Assembly: GCF_963678635.1 (NCBI RefSeq)
Contig: NC_087065.1
Span: 4,797,209 to 4,861,208 of the forward strand
Source: Symsagittifera roscoffensis
Lineage: Eukaryota; Xenacoelomorpha; Acoela; Convolutidae
Reading direction: 5' to 3'
Length of the DNA stretch: 64,000 bases
The translations under genes were made by a program, and so were the position numbers. The notes beneath the pieces are model-generated. The model made no database searches and was not told where the DNA came from. It saw only the letters and a list, made by a program, of their open reading frames with translations. Numbering within the stretch: position 1 is the first letter of the stretch; each line of letters begins with the position of its first letter. Positions 47,501-54,985 of this stretch are shown here, one piece after another.

Positions 47501-50219
47501 TTATGCCCTTGAAGCTCTTTGAACTTCACGAGCAATAAGTTCGGCTTTTTTTAAATAAAATTAATCGGATTTCAGAAAAATAGAAGAACATGAAACTATG
47601 AAGAACAATACCTACACTTGCAACTGCAATTGAAATTACTTACAGCACAAGCAAAATGCGACGTGGCAACTGAGCCGACAAAACTTATTAGACAAATGAA
47701 AGTCCGATAGTTCATTTTTTACCGACAATTTTTTTTCAATTGCATACATACTGAAAAAAATCCGTCTGAGATTCGAAAGCACAGGCTTAACGGTGCAAAG
47801 GCAAAGGCGTTACTTCCAGTCCAGATGGGAAGGAACCTGGAAGATGTAAAGGCTCAATAATAATGCAAGTTGAAACTTTTTAAGAACAGATGTTTACGGG
47901 AATAAAGACTAGTTCCCTATTACAAGACACTTGCCATCGCAAGTGCAATAAAATGAACATTGCTAATTATTGATGATGTCACAGACATTACAATTCTCTC
48001 CTTTGAGAAAAATCACTCCTGCCAAATTCACTTGACATTTTCATCGATGTTACTGACGGCCTCAAAGCGTAGCCCTGTGTCTTTGGATGGATATGTGGAA
48101 CAATCCTAATTGAATGAGGTACCAGGAAAAGAATTTCATTTTGCAGCAGGACATCATTTTTGAGCATCAAGTCACTCATACGCGTTATATGTTTCAATTC
48201 CGAAATAGATATACTTTTTAGTGTACATCCTCTGTAGATTCGGCAAAATTGGATGGTTTGTATCTTAAGGAATAAGTCTGGTTCAGTTCTAGGGAGCGCA
48301 ACTCGAAGTGATCCAGACAAAAAAAAGCTTTGAGACAAGGCTTTTGCGTTGTTGTTTTCTTTATAAATCGTTAGAAGAAAGTGAACTTAAGCTTATAATA
48401 GCAGAAACCGATATTTAGGTGGACTCATCTGAGTTGATTAACTTCAATATGCAAGAAATAAATATAACATCTGCAAATATACGAAATGCAAAACCTGAAC
48501 AATGAACCACTGATTAACTATTCAACTATAGAAAATTCTATATTTAAAAAGTCAACAATAATACAGGAAGAAAAGTATTCCTGACAGAGCACCTTGAGAA
48601 ATTTTAAAACAATAAAACCGAACATAGTCAACAGATGGCTGGGGAAGTGCGAGAGCTCTCAAGCAAATCAAAACAAGTTGATTGAAAAACTTTGAAAATT
48701 TTTCAACTTTCGAAGAAAAAACATCACGTTAAACCTCAATGCATTTTAAGAATTGAATATGATTAGCTCTGTTTCCTAAAACTATCACATTTTTAGAGAA
48801 CAAAATCATTAGAAAATTTTTATTTACGCTGGAAATTCAGAAAATAAATCCCTTACTTATTTTTCAAACAAGAATTCATTCGTTTTTCTTGACCTTTACA
48901 CTTTTGTTGTTCGATAGTCGAGTTCGCTTTCTTTTTAACAAAAAAAAACGATTTTTTAAATCAAACCGCGAAAAACAAAAACTTGAGCGTGAACAAACAT
49001 GATAACTTTTCTGGAAAACGAAAAAAAATATATAATAACTACGACCTATACACAGAGGCGGAATAAATCTCATGTCAGTAAAAATCGGCTGTCTCAGATT
49101 CAATCTACAGATTTTGAATCTCACGCACTGACCATTCAGCAAATGAATCACAAACACTAGCCATAAATAAAGCAGAGAACAGATGCTATAAAATTTCCAA
49201 TGCTACAGATTGTGATTACAGCAAAATTGTCACCAAATAAATGAACTTTATTAATGAATATTTTTATTTGCGAGGTAGGTCGGAAAAGAGGAGGTCCGTA
49301 CTAAAACACTACGCTCTCAAGCTCTCTTGTGTAATAAGCGACAATCACTTCCTTTTTTAGACTTGAAAATAACTAAAAACTATTTGCGACTTTGGTTGGG
49401 AACAACAAGAAGATGCATACAGTTCCACTATGCTCGCATTTATTAAAAGCAAATCATGGTAGAATTTGTTTTCTGTGTAACATTTATTATGCCTTACCAG
49501 TTGCCTCTCGCACTACTGCGATATCCGTCGGCGACCCCAGTCCAGAGCGGAGCAGGATGGCGGAAACTATCTTGCGGTAGAGCGCCTCCAGTTCCTCTCT
49601 TGTTCTCGCCCGACTATCCGTGATCTCCCGTATGACAGGCTGCATCCTCGCGTCCAGAACCCTCCTGTGCTCGTCCAGGAAGTCCTGTCTGGTGGTGTAG
49701 TTCATGTCAAAGTACACCTGCATTTTTATCGTATCCAGAGAGGGCGAACGAGAGTCAAGGATGCGAGACACGCAGATCTGCACAGAAAACAACCAGCATA
49801 AATAATTGCAACACAGCTCAGCTCATATAGCTCAAAACAGTGTTGGCGCATTTGAAGACAGTTTCCGAACAAGCTCCATATGGGAAACTAGCCTTCTACT
49901 TGTCTGATACATGCATCATCCTGATTATGAAAGTAAAAAAACTCGCAAAAAACGCTACTTAATATCAAATTTTTTGAGTTTTGAATATGAACCTTCAAAA
50001 ACTTAATCTTTTAGAACGAAAACTGACCTGTATGAGTTTATGTACATCGTCTTTTGTGAGAGTTCTGTCAACATTGAAGTTATTCGCTGGGTCCAGCACA
50101 ACAGCTTTAACCAAGAAAGCAACAAGGGTTTCACTCACTGCCTGTCCTTTGCTTGCACATTCCTGTGCTATTTCTCGGATGATGTTTTTGATTACACTCT
50201 CTGCTTGAGCTCGAGACAT
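29267..50219 (-). CDS. CFAP206: Cilia- and flagella-associated protein 206 (ten coding exons)
   Basis: Joined exons on the minus strand: 50219-50028, 49777-49498, 45578-45467, 44973-44721, 44191-44072, 40086-39982, 35065-34802, 34386-34244, 33331-33082, 29527-29267. Together they give 659 codons plus TGA, against about 620 residues in mammals, with no internal stop. Diagnostic blocks are QAESVIKNIIREIAQEC, PSLDTIKMQVYFDMNYT, LLRSGLGSPTDI, DCGKGGEGIDDLPA, FEWIFPETTKNFEKL and YEWNEWELRRKAIKL. In ciliates the homologue docks radial spoke 2 and dynein c on the axonemal doublet; that role is expected here. All introns have AG acceptors and GT donors except the GC donor after exon 7. The ATG at 50217-50219 fits the conserved N-terminus. 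The extra length is mainly a Gln/Ser/Gly/Asp/Glu-rich insert at residues 385-419. Introns total about 19 kb and are repeat-filled. Confidence 0.97.
29644..29965. mobile_element. hAT-like MITE, 322 bp
   Basis: Terminal inverted repeats CAGGGGCGGACC and GATCCGCCCCTG, flanked by an 8-bp target duplication with one mismatch (CTACAATC 29636-29643, CTACGATC 29966-29973). An 8-bp duplication and CAGGGG ends point to the hAT superfamily. The interior is T/A-run rich and non-coding. Lies in CFAP206 intron 9. Fragments of the same family in reverse orientation lie at about 31658-31720, 32695-32745 and 33530-33640. Confidence 0.8.
31658..31725. repeat. Fragment of the CAGGGGCGGAT MITE family
   Basis: Begins TAGGGGCGGATCCAAGGTTTT and continues CTCGAGGGAGGGGGTGGCGG, matching one end of the MITE at 29644-29965 in reverse orientation. 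The other end is absent. Confidence 0.6.
31907..32380. repeat. Tandem repeat, three units of about 160 bp
   Basis: Three diverged units starting near 31907, 32055 and 32217. Each has an AATCTTTGAGC-type start, a GAACCGAAAAAAA-like run, TTTCAAGTCCCCCTTGAAA, a stretch with AACAACATTTGCAC, and a TACAGCA...GTGGCA end. A fourth related unit lies at about 39365-39530. The array leads into the composite repeat with the tRNA-like module at 32473. Confidence 0.7.
32473..32540 (-). repeat. tRNA-like module of composite repeat, copy 1
   Basis: On the minus strand TTGGCCTGGAGACAAAGC resembles an A box and GGGATTCGAATC a B box, with a spacing like a tRNA. It is not a tRNA gene (arms do not pair). Ends of the parent repeat carry a GCTTGCTTATCGCAAGC hairpin near 32650-32670. 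Confidence 0.55.
33082..33331 (-). CDS. CFAP206: CFAP206 exon 9
   Basis: Acceptor aatttttag|CTACATC; reads YIFMVAEAAKKSPELIQLLE then a Ser/Gly-rich patch, DAGCQTDTHIL and YEWNEWELRRKAIKL. Donor AAACTC|GTGAGT, phase 0. Confidence 0.95.
34244..34386 (-). CDS. CFAP206: CFAP206 exon 8
   Basis: Acceptor gtttttacag|GGTTTC; reads GFCGWYLVKYDRFLMPAVPS and on to AAYEFAADPV, the TFIID-like fold region of the family. Donor GTCAA|GTGAGT, phase 2. Confidence 0.95.
34519..34660 (+). repeat. Candidate SINE with a tRNA-like head, plus strand
   Basis: GAGTGGTGAAGTGGTTTCGT looks like a tRNA 5' half with an A box, followed 30 bases on by a degenerate B box (GGATGATCGAGGACC). The tail is AGAAAAAATTGTATACAT. 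Only one copy is visible here, so the family assignment is uncertain. Confidence 0.4.
34802..35065 (-). CDS. CFAP206: CFAP206 exon 7, with a GC donor
   Basis: Acceptor tgtgtacgcag|AATCAT. Contains the low-complexity insert (around SSQPQQSTGDQDGDAEGG) and the conserved FEWIFPETTKNFEKL. The end TACAGG|GCAAGT is a GC donor; using it keeps phase 0 and gives the conserved QYR-GFCG junction. A GT four bases further would shift the frame. Confidence 0.88.
35120..35815 (+). repeat. Near-perfect tandem duplication, period 349 bp
   Basis: Two copies (about 35120-35464 and 35469-35815) that match almost base for base; I see one clear substitution (GAGAAAACTGG versus GAGAAAATTGG) plus A/T-run length changes. 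Each is a copy of the interspersed hairpin family. The first copy starts about 55 bases upstream of the exon-7 acceptor in CFAP206 transcript terms (intron 6). Confidence 0.9.
36965..37093 (+). repeat. Purine-rich minisatellite
   Basis: Units built on AAAGGAAAGGCATTTAC (about 17-20 bp), six or so copies, beginning with a GGGAAAGG run. Related single units occur near 41005 and 41757. CFAP206 intron 6. Confidence 0.8.
39365..39785 (-). repeat. Composite repeat with tRNA-like module, copy 2
   Basis: One unit of the 160-bp type (39365-39530), then the tRNA-like module at about 39592-39660 (minus strand TTGGCCTAAAGGTAGCG and GGGTTCCAGTT), then ACGGGAAAAAAAGTCTAG and a terminal CGCAAGTGT half-hairpin near 39766. 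Confidence 0.55.
39982..40086 (-). CDS. CFAP206: CFAP206 exon 6
   Basis: Acceptor gtgtgttacag|CCACAG; 35 codons with INLAHIWTGFQDEMVLLSVL. Donor ACACAA|GTGAGT, phase 0. Confidence 0.95.
40880..40956 (-). repeat. tRNA-like module, copy 3
   Basis: Minus strand GTTAGTAATTTTAAAGCGCG and GTGGTTCGATTCTCGGTCGG, the clearest B box of the set (GGTTCGATTC). It is flanked by family sequence of the hairpin repeat and looks like an independent insertion. Confidence 0.55.
42110..43140 (-). repeat. Composite repeat with tRNA-like module, copy 4
   Basis: About 1 kb homologous to 45750-46565. It has AAGCCGA-type motifs, a CTTTCCCTCAAAACACAC stretch, the tRNA-like module at 42929-42996 (B box GGATTCGAGATTG), and the terminal hairpin CCCTTGCTTATCGCATGGG near 43120. 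Confidence 0.6.
43788..43984. mobile_element. MITE with G-run inner ends, 197 bp
   Basis: Terminal inverted repeats GGATCTACTTAACAATCCCC and, at the other end, GGGGTTGTTAAGTAGATCT. Flanked by a perfect 8-bp target duplication AAAAGTGC (43780-43787 and 43985-43992), again hAT-like. The interior has the pairing C- and G-runs and the stretch CGACCAATCAGAATGCGGC. A diverged relative of one end lies near 28880-28930. CFAP206 intron 5. Confidence 0.8.
44072..44191 (-). CDS. CFAP206: CFAP206 exon 5
   Basis: Acceptor tgtgcttag|GATGAC; 40 codons, DDVIGCAGHIEALQNQLAQR then RTAVPTAQVY, helical and Gln-rich as in other animals. Donor TATAC|GTAAGT, phase 0. Confidence 0.93.
44721..44973 (-). CDS. CFAP206: CFAP206 exon 4
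   Basis: Acceptor tttgtttgcag|TCTGTTC; reads LFNKDCGKGGEGIDDLPAIL and on to QQFLNILR. Donor CTTAGG|GTCAGT, phase 0. Confidence 0.95.
45467..45578 (-). CDS. CFAP206: CFAP206 exon 3
   Basis: Acceptor cttttcag|CCGCCC; reads AALQSVFPQAELGTFMNLTK and on to LTLIVTGI. Donor ATACG|GTTAGA, phase 2. Short exon flanked by a 3.9-kb intron upstream. Confidence 0.95.
45750..46565 (-). repeat. Composite repeat with tRNA-like module, copy 5
   Basis: Partner of 42110-43140 with the same order of landmarks. tRNA-like module at 46359-46430 (B box GTGTTCGAATC) and terminal hairpin ACCCTTGCAATCGCAAAGGT near 46540. Confidence 0.6.
47610..47950 (-). repeat. Composite repeat with tRNA-like module, copy 6
   Basis: tRNA-like module at 47762-47830 (minus strand GCTTTCGAATCTCAG), then TTTACGGGAATAAAGACTAG and the terminal hairpin ACACTTGCCATCGCAAGTG near 47928-47947. 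Confidence 0.55.
47988..48338 (-). other. Open frame of 116 codons in CFAP206 intron 2, uncertain
   Basis: The predicted peptide (for example RGCTLKSISISELKHITRM, VLLQNEILFLVPHSIRI) lacks the low-complexity look of the other intronic frames and the DNA is less AT-rich than its flanks. I recognise no domain. It may be a remnant of an unknown repeat or gene fragment. It has no visible splice or promoter context. Confidence 0.2.
49086..49150 (-). repeat. tRNA-like module, copy 7
   Basis: Minus strand GATTCATTTGCTGAATGGTC then CAAAATCTGTAGATTGAATC; both boxes are recognisable by comparison with the other copies but the B box is degenerate. It lies just right of a hairpin-family copy. Confidence 0.45.
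49498..49777 (-). CDS. CFAP206: CFAP206 exon 2 (residues 65-157)
   Basis: Acceptor tttctgtgcag|ATCTGC; contains the highly conserved DTIKMQVYFDMNYT and YRKIVSAILLRSGLGSP. Donor ACTG|GTAAGG leaves phase 1, completed as Ala by exon 3. Confidence 0.95.
50028..50219 (-). CDS. CFAP206: CFAP206 exon 1 (residues 1-64)
   Basis: ATG SRAQAESVIKNIIREIAQ onward; ends HKLIQ at CATACAG|GTCAGT, phase 0. The first coding exon; a 5' untranslated exon further right is possible but not visible. Confidence 0.93.
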
Positions 50220-51030
50220 TTCCGATTTATAATCTACCAAAAGCAGTAAAATCTAAAATGGTTCAACGAAATGTAAGCAATGAAAATACACAAATATCAA
50301 CACGGCCAAGAGTAGAAAAAAAAACAGAGAACAGGGAATCTATATTCAAAAAATATAGATTAAAAATGAAGTGTATTAACAAAGCTAAAACAAAATAAAA
50401 TAGTCTTATACTCTAGGATTTCAAAGATAAATCGTTATTGGTCAGATAAATTTACATTTATTCTACGTAATAGCCTAATTGTTGTGATAAACTTATTAAA
50501 TAGTTTCATGTGATATGATACGCTGATAATGGTACGCTTGTAAGAAGAAGGCCCGGTACGGGATTTTAGAGACAAGCTCGTCAAGCAGCGATACTCCCCC
50601 TCAACCCGGACATCTCCGCCTGAACCTTCACCCGTGAAAAACCAGGTTGTAATCGCTTTCATTTCTTTTTTGATATTTGTTTTTTAAATCCATTTCTCTA
50701 CAATCCATTTTACAATCTATTCTTTCTCTTGTTTTCCCTCTTTTGTACCTTGTTTAGTGAATGTTCGTGCCGAAGTACAGGCCGAAGTGGCTACCCAAGT
50801 GAAGCAGGAAACTGGTATTAGTATTAGGAACCTCAAGGACCAAGTACTGCAGCCCCAAAGATGTCGGAGCCACTGTTCACTCGTACAGAGTTGCAAAGCT
50901 AGCCGACCTTGCCGCTACTGTCTTGCGCTACCCCTCGCAGAAACTGAACTGTGTTACTATAGTAGCCTGATTTAATGATAACTCATCTACGGTTTCAGAC
51001 TTTGCTGATGATTGGAGATTTTTAATAAAT

Positions 51031-51300
51031 TTGATAATTCATAAGTTTAACCCAAATGTGCTAATTATCCCCAAAACCATCCTCTCTGCAAATAATCACT
51101 TCACAAACAAAAAAATTGATGATCTAAATAACTTTTTGTTACGCCTTATTAATACATTTTACCGCTCAAGAATCCGAATTATTTCCCCCAATCTAAACGT
51201 TAATTTTAGTGCTAATATTTTGTAAAGATGGTATTCATTTTTCTTTTTATGGTAATAAAATCTTCAGTTTATTGCTCGCTCAGCTAACTTGTATATGTTC
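51031..51300 (+). pseudogene. SGNH-esterase-like remnant
   Basis: KIDDLNNFLLRLINTFYRSR and IRIISPNLNV, followed after one frameshift near 51220 by KDGIHFSFYGNKIFSLLLAQ. The D-G-I-H block and the spacing resemble the last catalytic block of SGNH hydrolases found in some retroelement proteins. The N-terminal Ser block is not recognisable. Confidence 0.5.
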
Positions 51301-51331
51301 ACCATAAATTTACCCTCCTCGCTGCCATATT

Positions 51332-51553
51332 ATGGCCAATCAAACGCACTACCATATTTGCAAACGCCACCTCCGAAAAGGAGGCATTTCGTGTGTCATT
51401 TGCAAAGCTTACATCCATGTCTCATGTAGCGGGCTACAGAGCAGCAAATTTTATTACGAATGGTTCTTCTGCATACAATGCACCCCCGAGAATTTTGCAA
51501 AAAAAGCCCAACTCCACCAACAGACCAACAAGCACAGCCCCCATCTCATGTGA
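51332..51553 (+). pseudogene. PHD-finger-like frame of the retroelement
   Basis: 73 codons from ATG. Cys and His spacing ICKRHLRKGGISCVICKAYI then HVSCSG and WFFCIQC resembles the Cys4-His-Cys3 pattern, with a Trp before the last Cys pair as in PHD fingers. In such elements it would bind chromatin or nucleic acid; this one ends at TGA where the inserted sequence begins. Confidence 0.55.
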
Positions 51554-52703
51554 CATTCGACCAGAATGAACAAAAATTCAGATTCGGCGATTTCGAATTA
51601 TAAGCAGCTAACCTTCCAAATTAGTAGTTTTGGAGGATTAACAGTGTTATTGGAACGATTAGTCAAACTGTGAAGGCTGGATTATTCTGATATTTCAAAT
51701 TTGAAAAATTTCGAAGTATGACGTCATATTTCTGAGAAACGTCAGAATCGGCCTTTGTGGGAAAAAAAGTTGCGATAGTGATATTTACGAGAATTGCGAT
51801 AGAAAAACAACAACAAATAGCAGATTTAGCAGAGACCGTTCCGAGCTGCAACGATTGTGTCGCTAAAATCGTTGCAAGGCCGTTCACAACAACGGTGAAG
51901 GGTAGAAAAACAGCCTTCCGGAAAGAAGATCAGGTTGTTATTTACCCGGATTCAGGAATCCGGAGGGGTCTCGGGATTTGAACTGAAACTGTTTTATATA
52001 AACTTTTAGCTTCCCAGTTATGTCTTGAATTGAATTTATTTAACATCTGAAATCATTTTACGACGATGAGAAGCTAGGGGGAAAGGGTTGATCCATCTTC
52101 GACGGAGATGATGATTTTTATCTAATGAACAATAATAAAATGATAAGTATTAGTAGCCCTGTTTTTAGGAGTGACCTCGTGGTCTGGGGATACTGAGACC
52201 CAGCCATGAGTTCACTAATTTTGCATGTAATTAAGCTAATTTGATCGTTCTGGTCGAAACCGGAGAACAGTAACGTTTTTGTCGACCCGATGTTGAAAAG
52301 ACCACCAAAAGAACTGGCTTTGGTAGAGACGGTGAAAAGCATGTAGAGCTCTGGTTAGACGCTGGCCAGTCGTCTTAGAATCTAGCTTTATTTTCCGTCG
52401 ATATGTACTTCCGGGCGAATGTTACATAGATGTTTTTATGGCGCTTCTGGGTGTTATTCTTTTTTAACATCATGACCGGCAGAACCGTTAACGAGCACTC
52501 CGCGCCGAGCGGATGCTCATAATAACGCTCTTAATACGCCCTAACCTCCGGGGCGGAAGGGTAGTTCGGAACCCGAAAGTCTTCCAGATTACCGTGAATA
52601 GCTTTTTAACCTAGTTAAGACCGAAAATTCACGTTCCAGGAAGGGTGGGGGGATTGGCCGTCCCCTCGTTCCCTGAGAGGTTTGTGACCAAAAACACTTA
52701 AAG

Positions 52704-52779
<76 letters not shown>

Positions 52780-52795
52780 CCAAACAAAAAGTAGT
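51541..52795 (+). mobile_element. Truncated copy of the 54-kb element's 3' end, inserted in the retroelement
   Basis: From 51541 to about 52320 the plus strand is homologous to the minus strand of 54800-54000, about 60-85% by eye with the best part at 52040-52320. The insertion interrupts the retroelement: about 20 bases, ACCAACAAGCACAGCCCCCA, occur just before it (51518-51540) and again after it near 52923. It ends in a TA microsatellite. A truncated start, a long target duplication and a simple-repeat tail resemble a retroposed copy. It carries no open frame that I can support. Confidence 0.65.
52704..52782. repeat. TA microsatellite
   Basis: About 75 bases of nearly pure alternating TA with two one-base interruptions, at the end of the inserted element. 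Confidence 0.95.
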
Positions 52796-52935
52796 ATAGT
52801 ACCCAAGAAAAACAAAAAACATAAAAATAACCAAAAAAACCAACAAGCATATATATATATAACCAAACAAAAAGTAGTATAGTACCCAAGAAAAACAAAA
52901 AACAAAAAAAATAACTCAAAAACCAACAAGCACAG
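52783..52935 (+). repeat. Tandem duplication of about 76 bp
   Basis: Two units of TATAACCAAACAAAAAGTAG... each ending ACCAACAAGCA, the second leading into the resumed retroelement frame at 52925. The unit therefore includes the target-duplication sequence of the insertion. Confidence 0.8.
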
Positions 52936-53795
52936 GCCCCCATATACAACACAAAAAGAAACATCACCATCAACACCTGAAACAAACGTACTGCCCATTG
53001 CCACACAATGTTATCAATCGCCCCCAGGAATCACTACAGCCCCCTTAGACCCCTGGAAACTTATCGACCAAGAAATTGAAAATAAAATAAACGACATATA
53101 TAAAAATGTCGTTAACTGGAAACCGCGCTTCATAATTCTAAGCAAGAACAAACCCGGTTTCCAATTCATTAGAATTTTCTGAAACAGCAGCTGTTGTCAT
53201 AAGTAGACGAAACACCAAATTGTAACGTCGCAATGAAAGCAGCAATGATTCTCCCACATCTGCTGCTCCCCCAAAACTAAATCAAAAATAAGCTGATCAA
53301 ATTCTAAAAGACTAAGCCGCCGCATAATTGTATGGAAGCAAAGCCTATTAGACGAAATTTTCACCGAAGCGAAAGCTCTACAAATTAGACATCCAAAACA
53401 GAAGAAGTCCGAAGTAAACGACGAAAGAAGGCAATTCGATAAACTAATGAGTACAGGCAAAATATCTGCCGCCATTGGCTGTTTTTCAGACAAGAAAACA
53501 TAAGAAGTACTTCCCCTAAACGAAGTCATTGAAGGAAAACAGTCCTTAGTATCCTGAAAGAACAGCATCCTTAAGCCAAAACAGCGAACACTAACTATAT
53601 AACTGAAATAAGTGAAGACACCAATGCCTTACCACCCCTCTATATTCGAACAAGTAAACGCCAAGACAGTTCGAAAAAGCAAACCTTAAAAATGCACGAA
53701 AGCCCACGGTCCCTCAGGTCTGGATGCGTGCGAATGGAGAAGGCTATTAACTCACTTCAACCAGGCACCCATTGAGCTTTGCAAAACAATTGCTG
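52925..53795 (+). pseudogene. Retroelement pol remnant with RT N-terminal motif
   Basis: Frames with frequent stops and shifts. Recognisable pieces: WKLIDQEIENKINDIYKNVV (53060), DERRQFDKLMSTGKISAAIG (53420), YHPSIFEQVNAKTVRKANLK (53625), and HGPSGLDACEWRRLLTHFNQ (53705). The last resembles the lead-in to the RT domain in a family common in invertebrates. The catalytic part would lie in or beyond the gap. Confidence 0.55.
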
Positions 53796-53995
53796 NNNNN
53801 NNNNNNNNNNNNNNNNNNNNNNNNNNNNNNNNNNNNNNNNNNNNNNNNNNNNNNNNNNNNNNNNNNNNNNNNNNNNNNNNNNNNNNNNNNNNNNNNNNNN
53901 NNNNNNNNNNNNNNNNNNNNNNNNNNNNNNNNNNNNNNNNNNNNNNNNNNNNNNNNNNNNNNNNNNNNNNNNNNNNNNNNNNNNNNNNNNNNNNN
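53796..53995. other. Assembly gap (200 N)
   Basis: Exactly 200 unknown bases, a placeholder. It separates the retroelement remnant from the inverted arm at 53996-54800, so the orientation of the two sides relative to each other rests on scaffolding. Confidence 0.99.
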
Positions 53996-54800
53996 CCAGT
54001 TCTTTTGGTAGTCTTTCCAACATCGGGTCGACAAAAAACGTTACTGCTTCCGGCTTCAATCAGAACGCTCTAATTAACTTAATTATATGCAAAAATAGTG
54101 AGCTCATGGCTGGGTCTCAATATCCACAGACCAGGAGGTCACTCCTAAAAACAAGGCTACTACTTATTCATTATATTACTATTGTTTTTGTTCAGAAGAT
54201 AAAAATCATCATCTCCATCGAAGATGGATCAATCCTTTTCCCCAACTCCTAGCTTCTCATGATATGAAAACGAATAATATATTAATTAAATTCAACTCAA
54301 GACATTCAGGGAAACTAAAAGTTGTTAAAATCACCCGGAAACTAAGAGTTACAGTTCTCTCCCGAGACCCTTCCGGATTCTGGATCCGGAGAAATAACGC
54401 TCTTATTTCTTCTCGGAAGGCTGGACACGTCGTCCCATCACCCTACCGGTTCTTGTGAACTGATTTGCAACGATTTGTAGCGGCACAATCCTTACAACTC
54501 GGAGTGGTTTCTGACAATTTCTAACCACAATCTCAATCTTCTGCCGTTTTTTCAGTGTTGTTGTCACTTAGACTTTTGTTGTTCTGATTCCGCCGTTTCA
54601 GTGTGTGCGAAATAATAAAAAGTTACGTGTCCTTTCACGTCCAAATCGAAAATTTAAAAATTAGCATGTCAGTCAAAACTAACCCTTCACGATTTGTCTG
54701 ATCGTCCAATTAACGTCACTAATTCATAAAAACCATCAATCTTCTCGGTTAGATGTTCCAATAAAAATTCGAATGCGAAATTGCATTTTGACCATTCTGG
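53996..54800 (-). repeat. Inverted partner of 51541-52320; 3' end of the polyprotein element
   Basis: On the minus strand it continues the polyprotein element (copy A) past its last frame: GTGTGCGAAATAATAAAAAG-type sequence on the plus strand near 54600, then GGTCTCGGGAG and GATGAGAAGCTAGG-like stretches shared with the inserted copy at 51.5-52.3 kb. At about 54385 it departs from the sequence found at the head-to-tail junctions further right. Confidence 0.75.
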
Positions 54801-54985
54801 TCGAATGTCACATACTCCCCGGACAGCCCGGTCAATGTCCTCATTGAGTCCTGTAGTCTTTCATCAAAATGGTACAGTGCCATCGAACAGAATTACAAAA
54901 TGCATGAAATCACTTTTATTCAAATCATATCGACACACTGCAAAATACAAATGGCATCATAGTACACTATTATAGCCTTCCAAAT
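54690..54985 (-). pseudogene. Copy A: downstream frame of the polyprotein element (broken)
   Basis: Counterpart of the intact frame at 60881-61162. One extra A near 54872 shifts the frame (ATGAAAGACTACAGG here, ATGAAGACTACAGG in copy B), and TGA replaces TTA near the end. It is preceded by a splice-acceptor-like TGTATTTTGCAG. Confidence 0.65.

Larger units (their letters stand above)
28440..49035 (+). repeat. Interspersed hairpin-bearing repeat family in CFAP206 introns
   Basis: A diverged repeat of about 250-350 bp recurs at least ten times in the same orientation. Approximate positions: 28440-28660, 30860-31100, 31330-31640, 35120-35464, 35469-35815, 37130-37360, 37610-37950, 41080-41415, 41520-41770, 44405-44670 and 48770-49035. 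Shared landmarks in order: AACTGGATCAATAAG, TTTATTTCGCTGGGAAATCT, GTCGATCACGTTTTTCGTGACC (a CACG/CGTG hairpin), GCTGTTCGATAGTGGAGTTTG, CAAACCGCGAAAAATCAAAA, and CCTATATAAGAGT before a TTCATTACTCTT end. No coding capacity. The family is absent from the 54-64 kb region. Confidence 0.75.
50757..53795 (+). mobile_element. Decayed retroelement with SGNH, PHD and RT remnants
   Basis: A plus-strand element upstream of CFAP206, divergent from it. In order: a short Glu/Gln-rich helix-like piece (EVQAEVATQVKQETGISIRN, 50757), an SGNH-esterase-like block ending about 51295, a PHD-finger frame (51332-51553), then after an inserted 1.4 kb the continuation from about 52925 up to an RT N-terminal motif at 53700-53795, cut by the assembly gap. 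Numerous stops and shifts show it is dead. Retroelements with a PHD finger and an RT segment of this kind (IFEQVNAKTVRKANLK, GPSGLDACEWRRLL) are widespread in marine invertebrate genomes; I do not assign a named clade. Confidence 0.6.

Noticed and set aside
50435-50662. Minus-strand frame just upstream of CFAP206 as an upstream exon
   Set aside because: No splice signals join it to exon 1, the CFAP206 N-terminus is already complete at 50219, and the stretch is better explained as part of the plus-strand retroelement flank.
52589-53006. Minus-strand frames of Tyr-Ile repeats over the TA microsatellite
   Set aside because: They are translations of a simple repeat.
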